Assembly: GCA_007844125.1 (NCBI GenBank)
Contig: CM017567.1
Coordinates: 6,799,083-6,863,082, forward strand
DNA: 64,000 nt
From: Sinonovacula constricta
Lineage: Eukaryota > Mollusca > Bivalvia > Cardiida > Solecurtidae
Direction: 5' to 3'
Part shown: in pieces, positions 1-14,869 of the stretch
How positions within the stretch are numbered: position 1 is the stretch's first letter
Layout of the letters: each line of letters begins with the position of its first letter
Position numbers and translations under genes: made by a program
The notes under the pieces: model-generated
Seen by the model: the letters and a program-made list of their open reading frames with translations, nothing else
Told to the model about the DNA's origin: nothing
The model's database searches: none

Positions 1-3000
1 GCCAGATTACCTTTGGCTTGTACGGTAGGCATAACGAGCCAACAGATGATTCAATTAGGGCGGCTGTTTATCGTTAATAAAATCGTGTGTCGTTAATAAC
101 ATAATATATCTTCGTTATAAAATGACAGTGTATAATTATTATTTTAAGACGTTACTATAATGTTGTTGTCGTTGTATGTCAAAGGCAGTTTGATTGAAAT
201 TCAATCGGCATTACAAGAAATAAAGCTTCAGATATAAAATGGATTTACGAATGATGTTAATTTAAAAAACACTGTCTCTATGCCTTCTCCATTCGTCTAG
301 ACAAAATATGTCAATCTAACTACTTTCGGCCATTATACTTAGTTTATCCAGTTAATTTACTAACCTTTGTATTAGTTGAGTGTTGGAGTTGTTTTGACCA
401 AGCAACATTTCCTATTACTGACCTAAATGGTGTTTTGTGGAACCTTCGAGGATACTTATCGTTACAAAGATTTCCTTCTATGACAATGCTCGCTTACAAA
501 ATACACGCACTCACAAGGTGTATTTGGAATTCCTTAAAGCGACATGGTCACAGTCGGTCAAATTGGCATTTTTAACAGTTTTGCTCAATAAACCAAACTT
601 TGTTAACATTAATTATGGATTAAAATATGTTATATATTCGCTAGATTATTTGAAATTAAGTTGCTCTTAAAAGGTCCACATTGTTTTTAGTCGAGATGCT
701 TTAAAAATTATATATTTCTTTTGTTATCAATTTAAAACACAGCACGCAGATTAATTCTGAAGAACGTAGCACGAATATACGTCATCTGTATATGTCCGTT
801 ATCAACACTACACAGGCTCGATCGTAAACAATAATTTTAATAACTTATATTGTAAGGTGTGGTCCGTCTGGTTCTATCTTCTTGTACATAGGCTAAAGTA
901 TGTGTCGTTTCAATAGCATGCCGAATGACGTCAAGTTTTTATCAGCTTCGACCCGGAAAAGGCCAGATGACGAGGATTTACAAATGCCAAGGCACAATCT
1001 AAAGAATTTAAATTTAATATAGCAGCTCCTCTTGGGAACAGCAACAAGAATCGTTCGTGGAAAAAAGGTAATAGAACTTTGAGATCGAGTGTGAGATCAT
1101 TTTCTAGCACCTGATTGGTTAGATTGATAAATGCATAATCGCCCGAAAGCTTAAAAATAGTCTGGAAATCAACTCTAGATATGTATAACCCAGGCCTCTA
1201 GCAGATCTGGTTTGTTGAGATTTTCTCACTAAGTGTGATATATTGACTCGACGATTATCGTGACAGTGACAAAATATTTGTTGCAAAATAATAACGTCTA
1301 AAACATAGAATGGCTTTTGATACGTTTGACCCAACAAACATGCACCAAATGTCTCTCTGGGTCTCCGTATTCCGCCAACAGAGGACGTCTGGGCCACACG
1401 GTATGGCCTGACTGTCACATGCGGCGGTCTTCAATCTTTGATATGACAATAGTTGACCTGCTGTAATTGTCACCCCTCCGCAACTCCTCATATAACAGTT
1501 TGTTTATAGCGTCTTGCTTGTCCATATATCATAACCAGACAACGCTTGAAGGAATTCGTCCACTGTGTATTTTTTTTTTCCATTCTTTGACGCATATTGC
1601 CTAATGTTGCGTCAGTACTTGTATTGACAAACATTGTAGAAAGCTGTTGAATATACAGTAGTTGTTCGAGGTTTCGAAACTTAAACTGTTTATGCGCCTT
1701 CACAAAAGAACCATAAACATGGGTCTGCATGTCTTGCTTTTATTAGCTTAAAATCCATCAAATGAGAAAAATTACAATTGTTATACCAGCTACAGCAGAG
1801 TGGTTAGTGCTATCGCCCAGAATGCATAGATGAAGTCTGAACGTGCATCTTATTTAGCATTCATTGTAATTCTCTAAGACATTTCGAAAGTTTAACTTAG
1901 TTTTTTTTGCTGAGATACATACATGTACATGTAATAGGCAGAGAAAACCCTATTTATAACTTCGCAGAGTCGGCTAAAAGGTCCCCTGAAAGATATTGTA
2001 CAGGTGACAAAACTTTCCTTTACGATTTCGCAGTCAGCTAAAACTTCTTCCATATTTTGTTTATGCGTACAAAAGCTTAACAATTACGCACAGGATGCCA
2101 TAGTCCAATGTGCTTATAAAAAGTATGCCATATCCAATCGATTATATACGTGTGTTCTTATCCACGGCTTATTGAATTTGGAAAGTACTTTTTTGTAGAT
2201 GAGATAATCTATCACACAGTTTATTTTAGTTCATGATAAAAATAACGCTTTTTAAGATTATTTGTTTTATATGTGACGAAAAAATACAATGTGAAATGCT
2301 TTGTCTATTATCTGCATGTACTTAACTGCACCTATTAAAGTATACTTCACAATAAATGTAACCTTGACATAAATCATCATACAAAACGGTTACAATAAGT
2401 TAAGACTTCTGGGTAACTGGCAACTGCCACGCTGATTCGCCACAACACCGGTGATCATTGCCTGTGTTCCGAGGTTTGGTGTACTTCAAGGCAAGACATA
2501 CATATTGCGTTGTAACGATATGCAATACTGACCTATGTAGAGAGAAAAGATGTTGCCATTCATAAATATGTTCAAGAAATATTGTCAATTTCCAAAGATG
2601 ACGCTAGAAAAAAATATGGATGACATGATAGAAAGAAAGCTCTAGACGTAGATCAAAATTCTATGACAACTAGATGGATAAAATAAATTTGAACTAAATG
2701 AAGAATATCTTTATTAGCTGACCTACATTCGTTAAGAATATGGTGTTGTTTTAGTACACATCTGGCAAATAATCCATATAGAAACATATTTTATCAAAAG
2801 TGCAATCAAATACCTGAAATATTTGTGTATACATCTATACGCAATATAAACACACACACATAAACATCACACGCATGCACGCATTGTGACCGATCGGAAA
2901 CTTTCATTTATAGAAGGATAGATAACCATACTCGACCTGAGAGTAAATGTATTTAGAATTTACCAACCAAAGATTATTCACTGAAGCATTTTGGCAAAGC

Positions 3001-6000
3001 TGTTAAAAAGGACAGGTAACTTTGCAACGAGAAATGGTTGTGTCACGCAGTATTAATATTTATGATTTGTTGGGCAAACACAAAAACAGGTTCTGTCCAA
3101 AATATCATTTAATGGAGATGGTTTGCGTGATTAAATATAATAACAAAACAAATAAGTCACTCGCATTTCTGTGTAGACACTAAAAGCATTATTTTCCAAA
3201 TTGTTAACGTGTTTTATTATATTGTATCCATTTTGATAAATGTAACACAATTCCATTTTGTTTAACTGTATTCATATAAAGTATTTATTGTGTTCCGGTC
3301 GTTAACGATTTAATTAAAATAGCTATTAATTGAAACTGAATACACGTACAGCGTTCTGAACCATTTCCACACTGTGTAACTGAACAGAAATGCAAAATCT
3401 GTTGTTTCCTCAATGTTTTACTAGGGTATACAAGCCGAACTATAAAATCAGATTGAACTTCTAACACAACAAATATATTAATTATAATTACATAATTACT
3501 TATAAGATACTAGTTATATATATTAGTTTTGCACGAACCTCAAGCTAAGCGGTGGATACCTGAGTTTTTACATTGTTCTTGAGATGTAATTTTCCCTCAT
3601 CAGCATTGTCCATGTCTTTTTTTACAAGATGTTCAACATGAACAGGATACATAAAAGAACTGCATGTATATATTATCGGAGAAACAGCACATCATGGTCA
3701 TGATTGTGAAATGTGAACACGTATACAAAGAACTGGTATAATCTATCAGTAGTTAATTTTAGCACTTGTGCAGCCCTTCATAGTGTTTGGTCCATTTTCC
3801 CATTTTCTAACATCAGCATCTTGGATCCACTTCCTACTTTGTCTAACATATCTAATGTTCTTAAAGACATACTTTCTCCCGTGTAAAACTAACGATTGAA
3901 ATCTTCTTGCGCCTGATTTTAATTCAAATAAATTATTTATAGCCGGGTGAAACTAGTCAAATCCCAACATATGTTGGAGTTTGTTGGTAATCACTGTGCC
4001 AGCCGCAATGCTTTATAAAACTCAATAAAACATTTAAGTACTAAGAACCAAGAGCGCAGTCGGTACATCATAGGCCTGCTGTAAGAGAGGTTCGTGGATT
4101 GAACCAATTATAAATTATTTATTTAAAGTATTTGTTTATTACAAAAATAAAACAATTATGGGAAAGATCGAAAAAATTTGTCTCCTAAGTTTATGATGAC
4201 TTAAAAAAGTTTCAGTTAAGAGCAATGTAAAATGTTTAAAACAAGAAAACAATTTATGTTTAAACAAAACATTGTTTTCTTTCTGCTTCCCAATTTTTGT
4301 AGCATGTGTTTAATATAAAACTTTGTGGCATGAGATGCGATTCTAAAAAACATATCTTTGATACTTAACAAAACGAACAACATTTTATAAAACGTGTACA
4401 TAAAAGTAAATATCATGTAAAAAAGACATATATTTAATGCATTTTTACATCATTTAAAATGTGCATTACAGAAACAGATGGCGTGCTACATGCACAGCAA
4501 ATCACTATGTATATAAGAAAAATAGGATATTGTTAATCTTGCAGGAGAATGGAGTTTTAACAGTTATTTTATATTTAGATTTACAATATAACTACTAGCT
4601 ATGGCATATTTAAGTTACATCAATAAACAACGTATTCAGTGCTTAATGTGATGTATGATTACAGTTTAGAAAACGTATTAGAAGCAGAAAGCAAGGAGTA
4701 AACCAGCTTTTTGTTGTAATTAAGTAAACTAAATCCAGAAGTCCCTCGAGGCGATCCCTCAACAGTGGCCGATGTCCCATGTAAGATCGTGAGCTTGACG
4801 GGTCCTGGGAAAAGTGACACACTAGATCAAAGACTCAGACGACTACTATCTACATGCAGGCATTAAAGTCTGGGCGGCGAATATCAATATTTATCCTGGG
4901 GTTTAAAAGTTGACTGAGCGGTCAAACGGTCACTCGGCTAGGCCACGAGTGAGGAGGTTTATGTACATATGAGGTGCGTAGAAATACACAGCTTGTACAA
5001 GTTTGTACGACACTAAAACCTGCCCTTGGCCGTTGAAGGGACTAAGTTGACAACGATATAGTCTCTATATGGTAATAGACAATAATAATCCGTACATAAC
5101 ATTTGGCTGACAGCACAAACTCAAAGGTTAGAAAATTAGCGAGTCATTCACTGATTTCGGATTGTTTTACAACGTGTGCAATGTTTACATTATGAAATGT
5201 CATTGGCCTTACCATATCAATTGCATCTTCTGTTTTGGGGGTGGGATTTGTTTTAATTAAAGTAATTGTTTATTCATTAGGCTTGTAGACTGTACAAAAC
5301 TTGTTGAAATTGTACAACACCAAATATTTACCATGGCCGAGTTGAGACTCAACATATCGCCTATATTAACATGACTAAAGTACAAATTCCGAGAGAGAGA
5401 AAAACCTTCTTAGTCTGTCATGTGTAGTACACCAAACGCTGAACAAAACAACTCCCTTTAACATAGCTATTTGACAGAGTTCTTGATCTTATTAATCTAC
5501 AATATATTTAACAATGTCTACAATTATACCTGTTCCAGGACAATCTCTGCATGCTATGATCTGTATTCACAATTGTCTATTGTTTGGCAGTTAATATGGA
5601 GATGTACTATGTACCCGATGACCTCCCATATGACCCCCCGAAGAACTTACGATTACAATGACTAAGTGCAAAGGTCAGGTTGAAGTCTGAATCGAGACTG
5701 GTCTGAAACATCACTCTACTTATGCACGGTCACAGTATAATGACTTAATCTTGAATGACTTTTGAGCTTTATCCTTCGAATAAAAGTGAACACATAGTAA
5801 AGATAGATAAAACTGTGTCAAGACCTGGGCTTTCAACATCGGGAAAAACGTACATAAACGTACATATCGTGTTGTAAGATGAAAATAATTTTACGTGATA
5901 AAGCAATAATATTGGGCTTTGTCCCAAGACACTAGTTAACGTTTTCATAGAATGGATATTGATTGTTTGTAAAATATACATGTAGAGACTAATGAGTGAA

Positions 6001-7140
6001 ACAGAATTAGAGTTTTCAAACAAGCAACAGATGCAGTACTAATTAACTGCGTGGTATGTTACATATAATACTGTGTAATGAGTCGCCATTTTCTGCCTAA
6101 AAATCATATTTTTAAATGGACCGTGATTTTACTTTATCTTTCAAGTTTTCAACCCTGCTCTTGCTAGATGTGTAAATTGTTCATACCCATTCGTTTTCGT
6201 TTGCAAACATCCTCAACTGATTGTAAGCAGACACATTCCAGGAGATAATCGTACCAAATTCTGATCAGATATCTGAAAAACAGGTTTGATATGGATGTTC
6301 AATATTCGCCAATGTCTTAATCGATTCTTGCCTTGCTAGTTTGCTTTCAAACTAAAGCTTTATTGTGACAAAGCTTTAACTGAAATCTTTCTTCAAGGAG
6401 GCGCGACGTATTTGCATTTCACAGCATGGCAGTACGGTTGATTATTTCAAATTTACGAACTGCGAGTTATCAACAATAGTCTTAGAAAAAAGGCAACAGA
6501 TGTGGTTCTTATTGACTGGAAAGGACAAAAGGTTGTTCAAAACTTTCCATTTTCCTGTCCGGGCATCAATCCAGTCAAGCAAATTTTGAATTAACCAATT
6601 GTAAGTGTGCGCAAGATGCAATGTGTTGCACAACTAGTGTAAGAGTGTATGAGAGAATGGGATGCATTGCAAATGTTATATGTTGTCTAAGATTGATGTT
6701 ATTATATAAAAATAAGTCGATGTTTGCGTGATTATTTAAGACGTACAAGTATGCGCTCTAGAAGTATTTCTCACAATCATAATTAAATAATAAAACCAGT
6801 TGTATCTTTTGTTACATTCTGAATGAGATATTTTTTACATTGCCAACTGATATTTAAAGAATAAAAAATTAACAATAAAGAATACATCCATGTACCAATC
6901 CAGGGAATTATTTGTTCATGCATATACAGATGTTATTCTGTTGTTTTCCCAATGACAAAAGGAAACACACCAATTCTTACAGAACAAAAGTTTATTTGCA
7001 ATAAATAACAATAAATAGCCCTTATAGGAACCCGAATACGAGATCTCTGTTATACATTTTTTTCATACAGTTGGACTTCAGCTATTTAATATTCTCAAAT
7101 ACAGGCTCCTTTTTAACTTTAAAAACAACAGGGCGAGGGA
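1..7140. other. Gene-poor AT-rich stretch
   Basis: No reading frame here has convincing coding character: the open frames are short, lack recognisable domains and have no consistent splice-site context. Two short tRNA-like pieces are visible: a D-arm-like segment (GCAGAGTGGTTAGTGC near 1794) and a degenerate stretch near 4050-4105 that ends in a T-arm-like hairpin. They look like fragments of tRNA-derived SINEs rather than tRNA genes. Around 4989-5070 and 5279-5365 two loosely similar segments containing TGTACAA-type motifs may be an old duplication. Nothing else is supported. Confidence 0.6.
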
Positions 7141-7171
7141 GTGATTGCGAAGTATCAAATATTTCAGGCAT

Positions 7172-7174
7172 ATG

Positions 7175-7251
<77 letters not shown>

Positions 7252-7358
7252 TGTTGTTGTTGTTGTCATTATTATCATTATTATTATTACAAGTATTATT
7301 ATTTTTATTATTATCATCATCATCATCATCACCATCATCCTCATTATTATTACAAAAA
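7172..7358. repeat. Compound trinucleotide microsatellite
   Basis: About 26 copies of the trinucleotide AAT are followed by a short TTG run, then imperfect ATT runs, then a CAT run near 7313-7335. Open frames across it are homopolymeric (poly-Asn, poly-Ile) and are repeat artefacts, not genes. Confidence 0.97.
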
Positions 7359-8235
7359 GAAGAAGAGGAAAAATAAGTAAAATATTCGTTCTGTTATGAT
7401 TGCCGTCATGTGTATTGTTACAGCACTAACCAATCCTTCACTAAGAACTCTCCTTAGCAACTGTTCAAACTTACTATATGACGATATCTCGACATGACTC
7501 CATACAAGGTTTACAGTTCACAATCAGCTGTTGTTCAGTAGTTATTTTGTACTGGTGTTTTTGTTTTTGTCATTTTACACCAGTCGATGTCATGACAAGA
7601 AGTTTTTATGCACTAAGAGTACACCTTATGCAATAGAACACAATACTCAACTATACAACTACTAATTAAACACGACTGTATATATTATAAGGTTCGATCT
7701 TCACTATCAAAGGTTGCTGGGCAGTTATTTTTAACTGTTTTGTTTGTCGAGAATCACATTTTACAACATCAGCCATAACAATGAGTACTTCAAACTTATA
7801 CACCAAGAATTAACCTCAGCAACTGTACTAAATACTCAACTGTCTATATGAAGCTAACATATCTGGACATGGCTACACTGACCTACAGGTGAACCACCTG
7901 TGTATCTATATGCACTTCTGGACTTTCATGGGAAATGTTTCATATGACCTCAGCCAGCAGGCAGATCATTATCACATTAATTTTAACACTTTACACTTAC
8001 ACTCAACCTGCTAAGTAAGACTTGGTCAGGTATATGAAAATAGTGTAGATTCAGAACAGTCAGCTCCCGCTGGGTGTCTGGACAAGATATTCATTATTTT
8101 CTGCTAAGTCTTCATTTCTACACATTGTTACTTGTATGAATTATTTTGTAAGTGATTTTATTTTGTTAACATCAGACGAAATTAGACATTTAAGCGACAC
8201 CTATATATTGTTGAGAGGAAGACCACAGACACGCC

Positions 8236-8276
8236 TCCCCCACCCCCCCCCCCCCCCCCCCCCACACACACACACA
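8236..8276. repeat. Poly-C tract with adjoining (CA)n
   Basis: About 22 consecutive C residues follow a short C-rich lead-in and run directly into (CA)n. The complementary strand is a long G run that could form G-quadruplex structure. Length in the assembly may be unreliable. Confidence 0.9.
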
Positions 8277-8991
8277 AGATCGGCCTTTTCCCGACCGAGA
8301 CTCGAAACTACGCAGTGAGAGGCAAGGGAAACACAAGGAGACACAAGCAACTGGCGCAATAAGATTAGTTAAGTTAGTAAAACTTTGACTGGATTGTATG
8401 TATCTAATGGAGAACAAACAGCACATTCTGCCCTCTCGCAAGACGGCACCAGAGCTTGGCTTATGATCACAACCGATCGGTGATCTACCCCGTTACTGAA
8501 CTTTAATGGTTTTATTCCTGGTCATCTAATGGCTATTTACATAATGCGGTCAGTCGATTGTTGTCCGTGCAGGCCTGACTGACCAGTGACCCCGAGTGGT
8601 CAGTTGATCTATCGGTCATGAACCCGAGGTGTGGCTACATGCCGCGACCAATTAAACATGTGTACATGGTCAGCAGTACATTTGACTGAAATATGACACT
8701 TCCGCCAATTAATAATGGACCGGCATTTGAAATTATATACAGTTGTTACAAGGAAACAAGTAATACCAATGGTAAATATTAGGTTATACGTATTACATTC
8801 CTTTCTATTTAGACAAAGGAATCGAATTTCACCTTCCACGTATGGTAAATATTGAGATTCGAGTTTTACATAGACATGATTTCAGTATAAGAAACCAAAA
8901 TTTACGTTTTTTTTTTATGTTTTTGAAGGCAAGCCATAGATCAAATGCCGACCACAAAATAACAAAAAGACTCAGTCGTAAACCATTCTTA

Positions 8992-9042
8992 ATGATGATG
9001 ACGATGACGACCACGCCGATGATGATGATGATGATGATGACG
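8992..9042. repeat. GAT/GAC trinucleotide microsatellite
   Basis: Imperfect GAT repeat with GAC and CAC interruptions, ending in seven clean GAT units. Open frames over it code only Met, Thr or Ser runs. Confidence 0.85.
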
Positions 9043-9596
9043 TAAACATAGTCAGTTTATGCATTTCATGGTTAATTATGTTCATTGTTTTCCGCAAACA
9101 CATTAACTTACCGAAGGGAGAAAACCGCTGTGAACGTGTTTCCAAAGAAACAAAATTAAACGTTCCAATAGAAGGGCAAACTCCCTGACAACCCATAGTT
9201 GTGTTAATAAGTCCTCGTAAACACTAAGTACGGTATTTACGTCATTAAAATAATTTCTGATTAAAGAAATGGGAGATAGAATCTAGAAAAGCACTTGCTT
9301 ACTTGGTATATTCTTTTTTTGTTGTTATACGAACCAGTAAATAAATAAAAATTCTAAATAACAGTTTAATATCATGTGAATAATGTTTCTAAAAGTATCA
9401 AACGGCCTTGTGTTAGAGATATTTGTGATATGTCAACATTTTTTGTCCGAAAAAACCTAGAAACCTAGAAGATCTATTAGTTTATTTGGTCAAATTTAAC
9501 AAAAACAGATGTTCTAGTATTTTAGAGCTAACGATATTAGATAAAGCAGATATTTTCATAGACAGACAGGCAACTTAATAAAGAGTAACTGCTACG

Positions 9597-9857
9597 GCGC
9601 GCCTGTGGTTCTACCCAGCCAATTGCAAGGGACCTTCCTCCACCAAACTAGCTGAACGTCGCTGAGATGTATTTCAATCAACAAAACAAAGTGCAGTGCG
9701 CCGGTGGTTCTACCCAGGCATAAGTCTCGGATCTTCCACCACCAATAATTAGCTAGTCGTCGCCAAAATGACCATAATTGTATCGGTGCGATTTAAAACA
9801 CAACAACAACAACAACAAAACAAAGCCTCCCTGTGTGCGTCACGTAACAGTGAAACA
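9597..9857 (+). mobile_element. Pearl-like repeat: two ~100-bp core units and tail
   Basis: Two diverged copies of a core unit lie about 100 bp apart. Both begin GCGC, share GGTGGTTCTACCCAG, then a CTTCC-CACCA segment, CTAG, and CGTCGC near the end (copy 1 about 9597-9669, copy 2 about 9697-9769). A tail with TCGGTGCGA-TTAAAACACAAC and CAA repeats follows, and then a very long (AT)n run. Left piece, tandem core units and microsatellite is the organisation described for pearl elements of bivalves, which are thought to be Helitron-like. Family membership is inferred from this layout and recalled motifs, not from an alignment. Confidence 0.5.
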
Positions 9858-11040
<1,183 letters not shown>

Positions 11041-11102
11041 AACAGCTAGAAAGAAAAGGATCATACTAGAAAATTCATTTGTTTATTTTAACTGGGTTTC
11101 GT

Positions 11103-11151
11103 GAATGTTCTGGAGACTTCTGCGTTCTAGAAATTCCTTGGGTCTATATAA
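11103..11151 (+). promoter_or_regulatory. Heat-shock-element array with TATA box
   Basis: Alternating GAA/TTC units spaced at 5 bp are visible: GAA (11103), TTC (11108), GAG (11113), TTC (11118), then after a 2-bp phase shift TTC (11125), GAA (11130), TCC (11135). This fits two adjoining heat-shock elements (consensus nGAAnnTTCnnGAAn), bound by HSF trimers. A canonical TATA box TATATAA follows at 11145-11151, an arrangement typical of heat-inducible promoters. No recognisable protein lies downstream; an AATAAA occurs near 11621. It may be the U3 part of a solo LTR or the promoter of a non-coding transcript. Confidence 0.5.
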
Positions 11152-11177
11152 GAGCTTGTAAGCCGATTAAAGTTTAA

Positions 11178-11242
11178 GTTTGGACAAAGGGTTTGGATAT
11201 AAAGTTTGGATATAAAGTTTGGACATATAGTTTGGAAATACA
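11178..11242 (+). repeat. Short tandem repeat of ~13 bp
   Basis: About five units of GTTTGGATATAAA with substitutions, beginning 26 bp after the TATA box at 11145 and therefore inside any transcript started there. Confidence 0.75.
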
Positions 11243-13239
11243 TGCAGCTTCTATATTAAACACTTCTTTGTTGGAACTTACGTGGACTTATTATATTCTA
11301 CAGTGATATAAATATTAAAGTGTTGGATTTGGGATTATATTATTTACATTCGTGTATTGTTCTGTGTTTGGATTATTTCAACTGTGCGTTTCTACAAGGA
11401 CATTCGACCGAAAACTCTTTAGGATTATTCAACGTTGGATTATTAATTGGACTATTAAAGAGACAAACTGTAAGCTAAATTTTTTTTATATTTTGTCTGA
11501 TATATTTGTTATTATTTTGATACGCCATAGATTTATTTGTTTATTAAAAAAAATTAATGTACTAGTTGGATTGTTCTTTCTGTTACACCATAACGTCGTT
11601 TAGTAAACGTGCCATTTTATAAATAAATCTTAAATAGCGACACGGGTCTTAACAATCAGCAGTGGTGTGATCGATAAACGCTGGTCACATGTGTGAGCAA
11701 GAGAAAATAGGACACAGACAATGTTAAATTTGCATTGCTTAAGGTGTAAGTGTGATTCAATTTTCAATAAAATAATTACTAATGTTTTATACATTCATAA
11801 ATATGTGTTCAAATGAAACATAATAGAATAAAGTGGGAACAAACATACTGTAAAGTGGTATGAAACCCGCCATACACAATATGATTATATTATATCATAA
11901 TAATATCAGTTATAAACAAAAGCACTGCAATGAAATATTATACGCCCGAAGGTCAAGGCACAAATGCATATTATGATTTATATGTAAAGAAATTTCGTAG
12001 AGAAATAACGAAAGAGTATTCCGCACAAAAATTTCCTCAGAAAAAAAAACAGGGGCAAATACTTCGGAATTAAAAATGCATTCGGGATTATCTACGCTTA
12101 CACACAACTACACACAAATATCCATCAAACAGGCAATTGTGTAGAATTAACGATGAATTAAAGGAATTGTTGTCAGCACAAAAAAATGATGAGAAAAAGG
12201 GGCAATAACTCAGGTGACGAGCACTGCATTCTGAGTTATGTCACTTTCATGACCAACTAAATATCAATATCAGTCATTCGTGCAAACATGAAGAAACTGC
12301 GATAATGATGAGGAGTTATTCGGACAAGTCTTTTATGACTGGAAAAAAGCAATGCGTGTACAGTAAAAGCAATAAATGTCGAAGGAGACTAGAAGCCTTA
12401 ACTGTGTCCAGGCATTCTTCAGATATTAACATTAATATTGTAACCTGTCTGAAATTGATGTTCAATTGATTATGTTCTGTAATGCAGATAAATATCAATA
12501 CACAACGCCGCGCAAGAATATCACTCATTGACTAGTGGAAAGAGGTTTCAGGGAGGAAGGAAAATGATATTAGAACAAGTGTTCCATTGACAATACATTA
12601 TATACTAAATCGAGGTACTTACGATATCCTGTAAAGGGCTTCACTGCCCTTTTTTTGGCTCTACACTAGATTTGCAAGATTTAGATGACAGGGGTGCAGT
12701 GTTGACGAAATAAATACATGAAAGCTACTTTTCAACTTAAAGGCATCTCGAAAGGAATGTGGTATCCCACTGAGCCAGGCCCCCACATGCTATGACCAGA
12801 CCTGCTAATTGCTGGTCATCACTGCAGGGAGTCTTTAGCCAACATAGTACTAATCTGTCACAGTAATACCTCTGATGGGTTAATGCAAAACTAAATTACC
12901 TGCTAGTATGGATGTGAGACAGTAGGCTAGTTTTGCACAAAGCCACAAACATTATTGTTAGTGATAATGTGGGTTGTTTACTATATGATCCCTTACAAAT
13001 TCTTTATTGCATTAATTACTAGGTGTCAATTTTGTAACTGCAAGATTATGTATTTATTTCATAGCTAAATATTTAATTTTGAAAATACATGAGAGATACA
13101 AGTTTTAGTATTCAAAATGACTTAAAATGAGTCTGAAGGACATTATTCTGACAATGAATGACTTTTTAAATTGCTTTTGTTAGAAACGTTTCGTTACATT
13201 TTACAAATCCAAATAAAATATAACTTAAAATATATATGA
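11243..13239. other. AT-rich stretch, no gene seen
   Basis: The longest plus-strand open frame (about 11352-11603) has no ATG and no recognisable domain. Other frames are short. No splice-supported exon or repeat family was identified. Confidence 0.5.
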
Positions 13240-13328
13240 GAACTAAAAGAATGAAAGAAATTCTTTCTTACTTTGTTGGTTGATTTTGTTATTTCTTATA
13301 CATTTTGTAATTTCTTTCATTCTTTTAG

Positions 13329-13331
<3 letters not shown>
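13240..13331. repeat. Fold-back (MITE-like) hairpin, copy 1
   Basis: A 22-bp perfect inverted repeat (arms 13240-13261 and 13310-13331, beginning GAACTAAAAG) encloses a 48-bp loop containing TACTTTGTTGGTTG. It is flanked by TATAT on both sides and runs into a long (AT)n tract, as expected for an insertion into TA-rich DNA. No coding capacity. Confidence 0.8.

Positions 13332-13422
<91 letters not shown>
13332..13422. repeat. (AT)n microsatellite
   Basis: About 45 AT units between the fold-back and a 95-bp unique segment that recurs at 13760-13853. Confidence 0.95.
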
Positions 13423-13423
<1 letters not shown>

Positions 13424-13424
<1 letters not shown>

Positions 13425-13663
13425 ATTGCGTAATTGGTATATTCACAACTGTTTCCTTTACAAACTGTGAATGACTATGTTCAACCCCCAGATATAGCAT
13501 ACATACACTTGGATCTTATATATATATAAATCTTTATTTGTTTTCTTTCTTACTTTGTTGGTTGATTTTGTTATTTCTTATACATTTTGTAATTTCTTTC
13601 ATTCTTTTAGTTCATATATATATATATATATATACATATATATATGAACTAAAAGAATGAAAG

Positions 13664-13762
<99 letters not shown>

Positions 13763-13853
13763 TGCGTAATTGGTATATTCACAACTGTTTCCTTTACAAA
13801 CTGTGAATGACTATGTTCAACCCCCAGATATAGCATACATACACTTGGATCTT
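13424..13853. repeat. Duplicate of fold-back/(AT)n/unique-flank unit
   Basis: The unit loop + right arm + (AT)n + unique flank occurs twice. The unique flank at about 13424-13517 recurs nearly identically at 13760-13853. The loop and right arm recur at about 13541-13613, followed by a left-type arm at 13646-13667, so a second inverted pair faces the opposite way around a short AT stretch. The near identity of the copies suggests a recent segmental duplication mediated by AT repeats. Confidence 0.85.
13668..13759. repeat. (AT)n microsatellite, second copy
   Basis: About 45 AT units between the opposed fold-back arm and the second copy of the unique flank. Confidence 0.95.
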
Positions 13854-14869
13854 GAACAATACCTGTGTGACAGACACATCGTTACAGACTGTGGCAGCCT
13901 GGCTTATCAGAAAACAGATGCCCTCACATGCTGGGTGGGGCAATAAATGGGGGGGGGGGGTCACTTATATAAGGCTCTTGAGATCCCTTTAACTTGCACC
14001 TAGTAACACTTCTGAGCTTTAATTTTAGATTTAACTTCAGTTCACATGCAATAATGTGGTCAGTAGGCTATTGAATGTTTAAGATAACTGTTTCTTAAAT
14101 CGGACTTTAGTGACTGTGTTGTAACGTTTCTCCAAATGAAATCTATTTTTAAAAGACGTGGATTGTGTTGCAGCTGAAGACTTGCCTGCTTTCTAGGGTT
14201 TGTGCAATCGACACTACGAAATGATTTAATGTGACCTTTATTTGTAAACTCTTAATCGATTACAGGATAAACTTACATCGATAGCGCTTTTTCATCGCTT
14301 TGGTTGTTTTCTTTTTTTTTGCCATCACATGTATCATAAAAAATATACGATGAATATTGCTAGAGGGGCAAATAAAAACCACAACAAACCGACAACGCAT
14401 TTGTGCAAAGACAAGACATACTTTAGTTAAATGGTTGGCCATTAGGGATCGTAACAAGAGGAGTGTCATAAAAAGTTTCGAGGTTTCTAGGTCTTGTGGC
14501 TGTCTTTGAGTGTCTCACGATAGTCATCCACCAGCCTTGTGATATAAATGCGATAAATATAGTGTCCTATGATGACCGCAAGACGTTCTTGCGACAATGG
14601 AACGATTATTGCAGGATTTTCATAAGACTCTGAAAAATTCTTGCTTTAAGTAGCAATTTTAGTCATCAAGGTCACATCCATAACTATTTCTAGAAATAAG
14701 TCATCAACAGAAATCTTGCAATTAAGTCTGTATAATATAGATCTATCATACTGATCAAGTAAAAGTTGGTGTATCTTTTCTTGCAAAAACTATCTGATTA
14801 ATTAAATTGATATAAGTAAATATTCAAGTCATTTTGACCATAAATGTCATTGGTTTATTGAAACTGACA
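13854..14869. other. Non-coding stretch
   Basis: A 10-bp G run occurs near 13951. No open frame has coding character and no repeat family was recognised. Confidence 0.5.

Larger units (their letters stand above)
7371..9590. other. Non-coding stretch with small simple repeats
   Basis: No supported gene. It holds a C-homopolymer tract joined to a short (CA)n run at about 8236-8276, and a GAT/GAC-rich trinucleotide tract at about 8992-9042. Open frames in the region derive from these tracts or are short and featureless. Confidence 0.6.
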
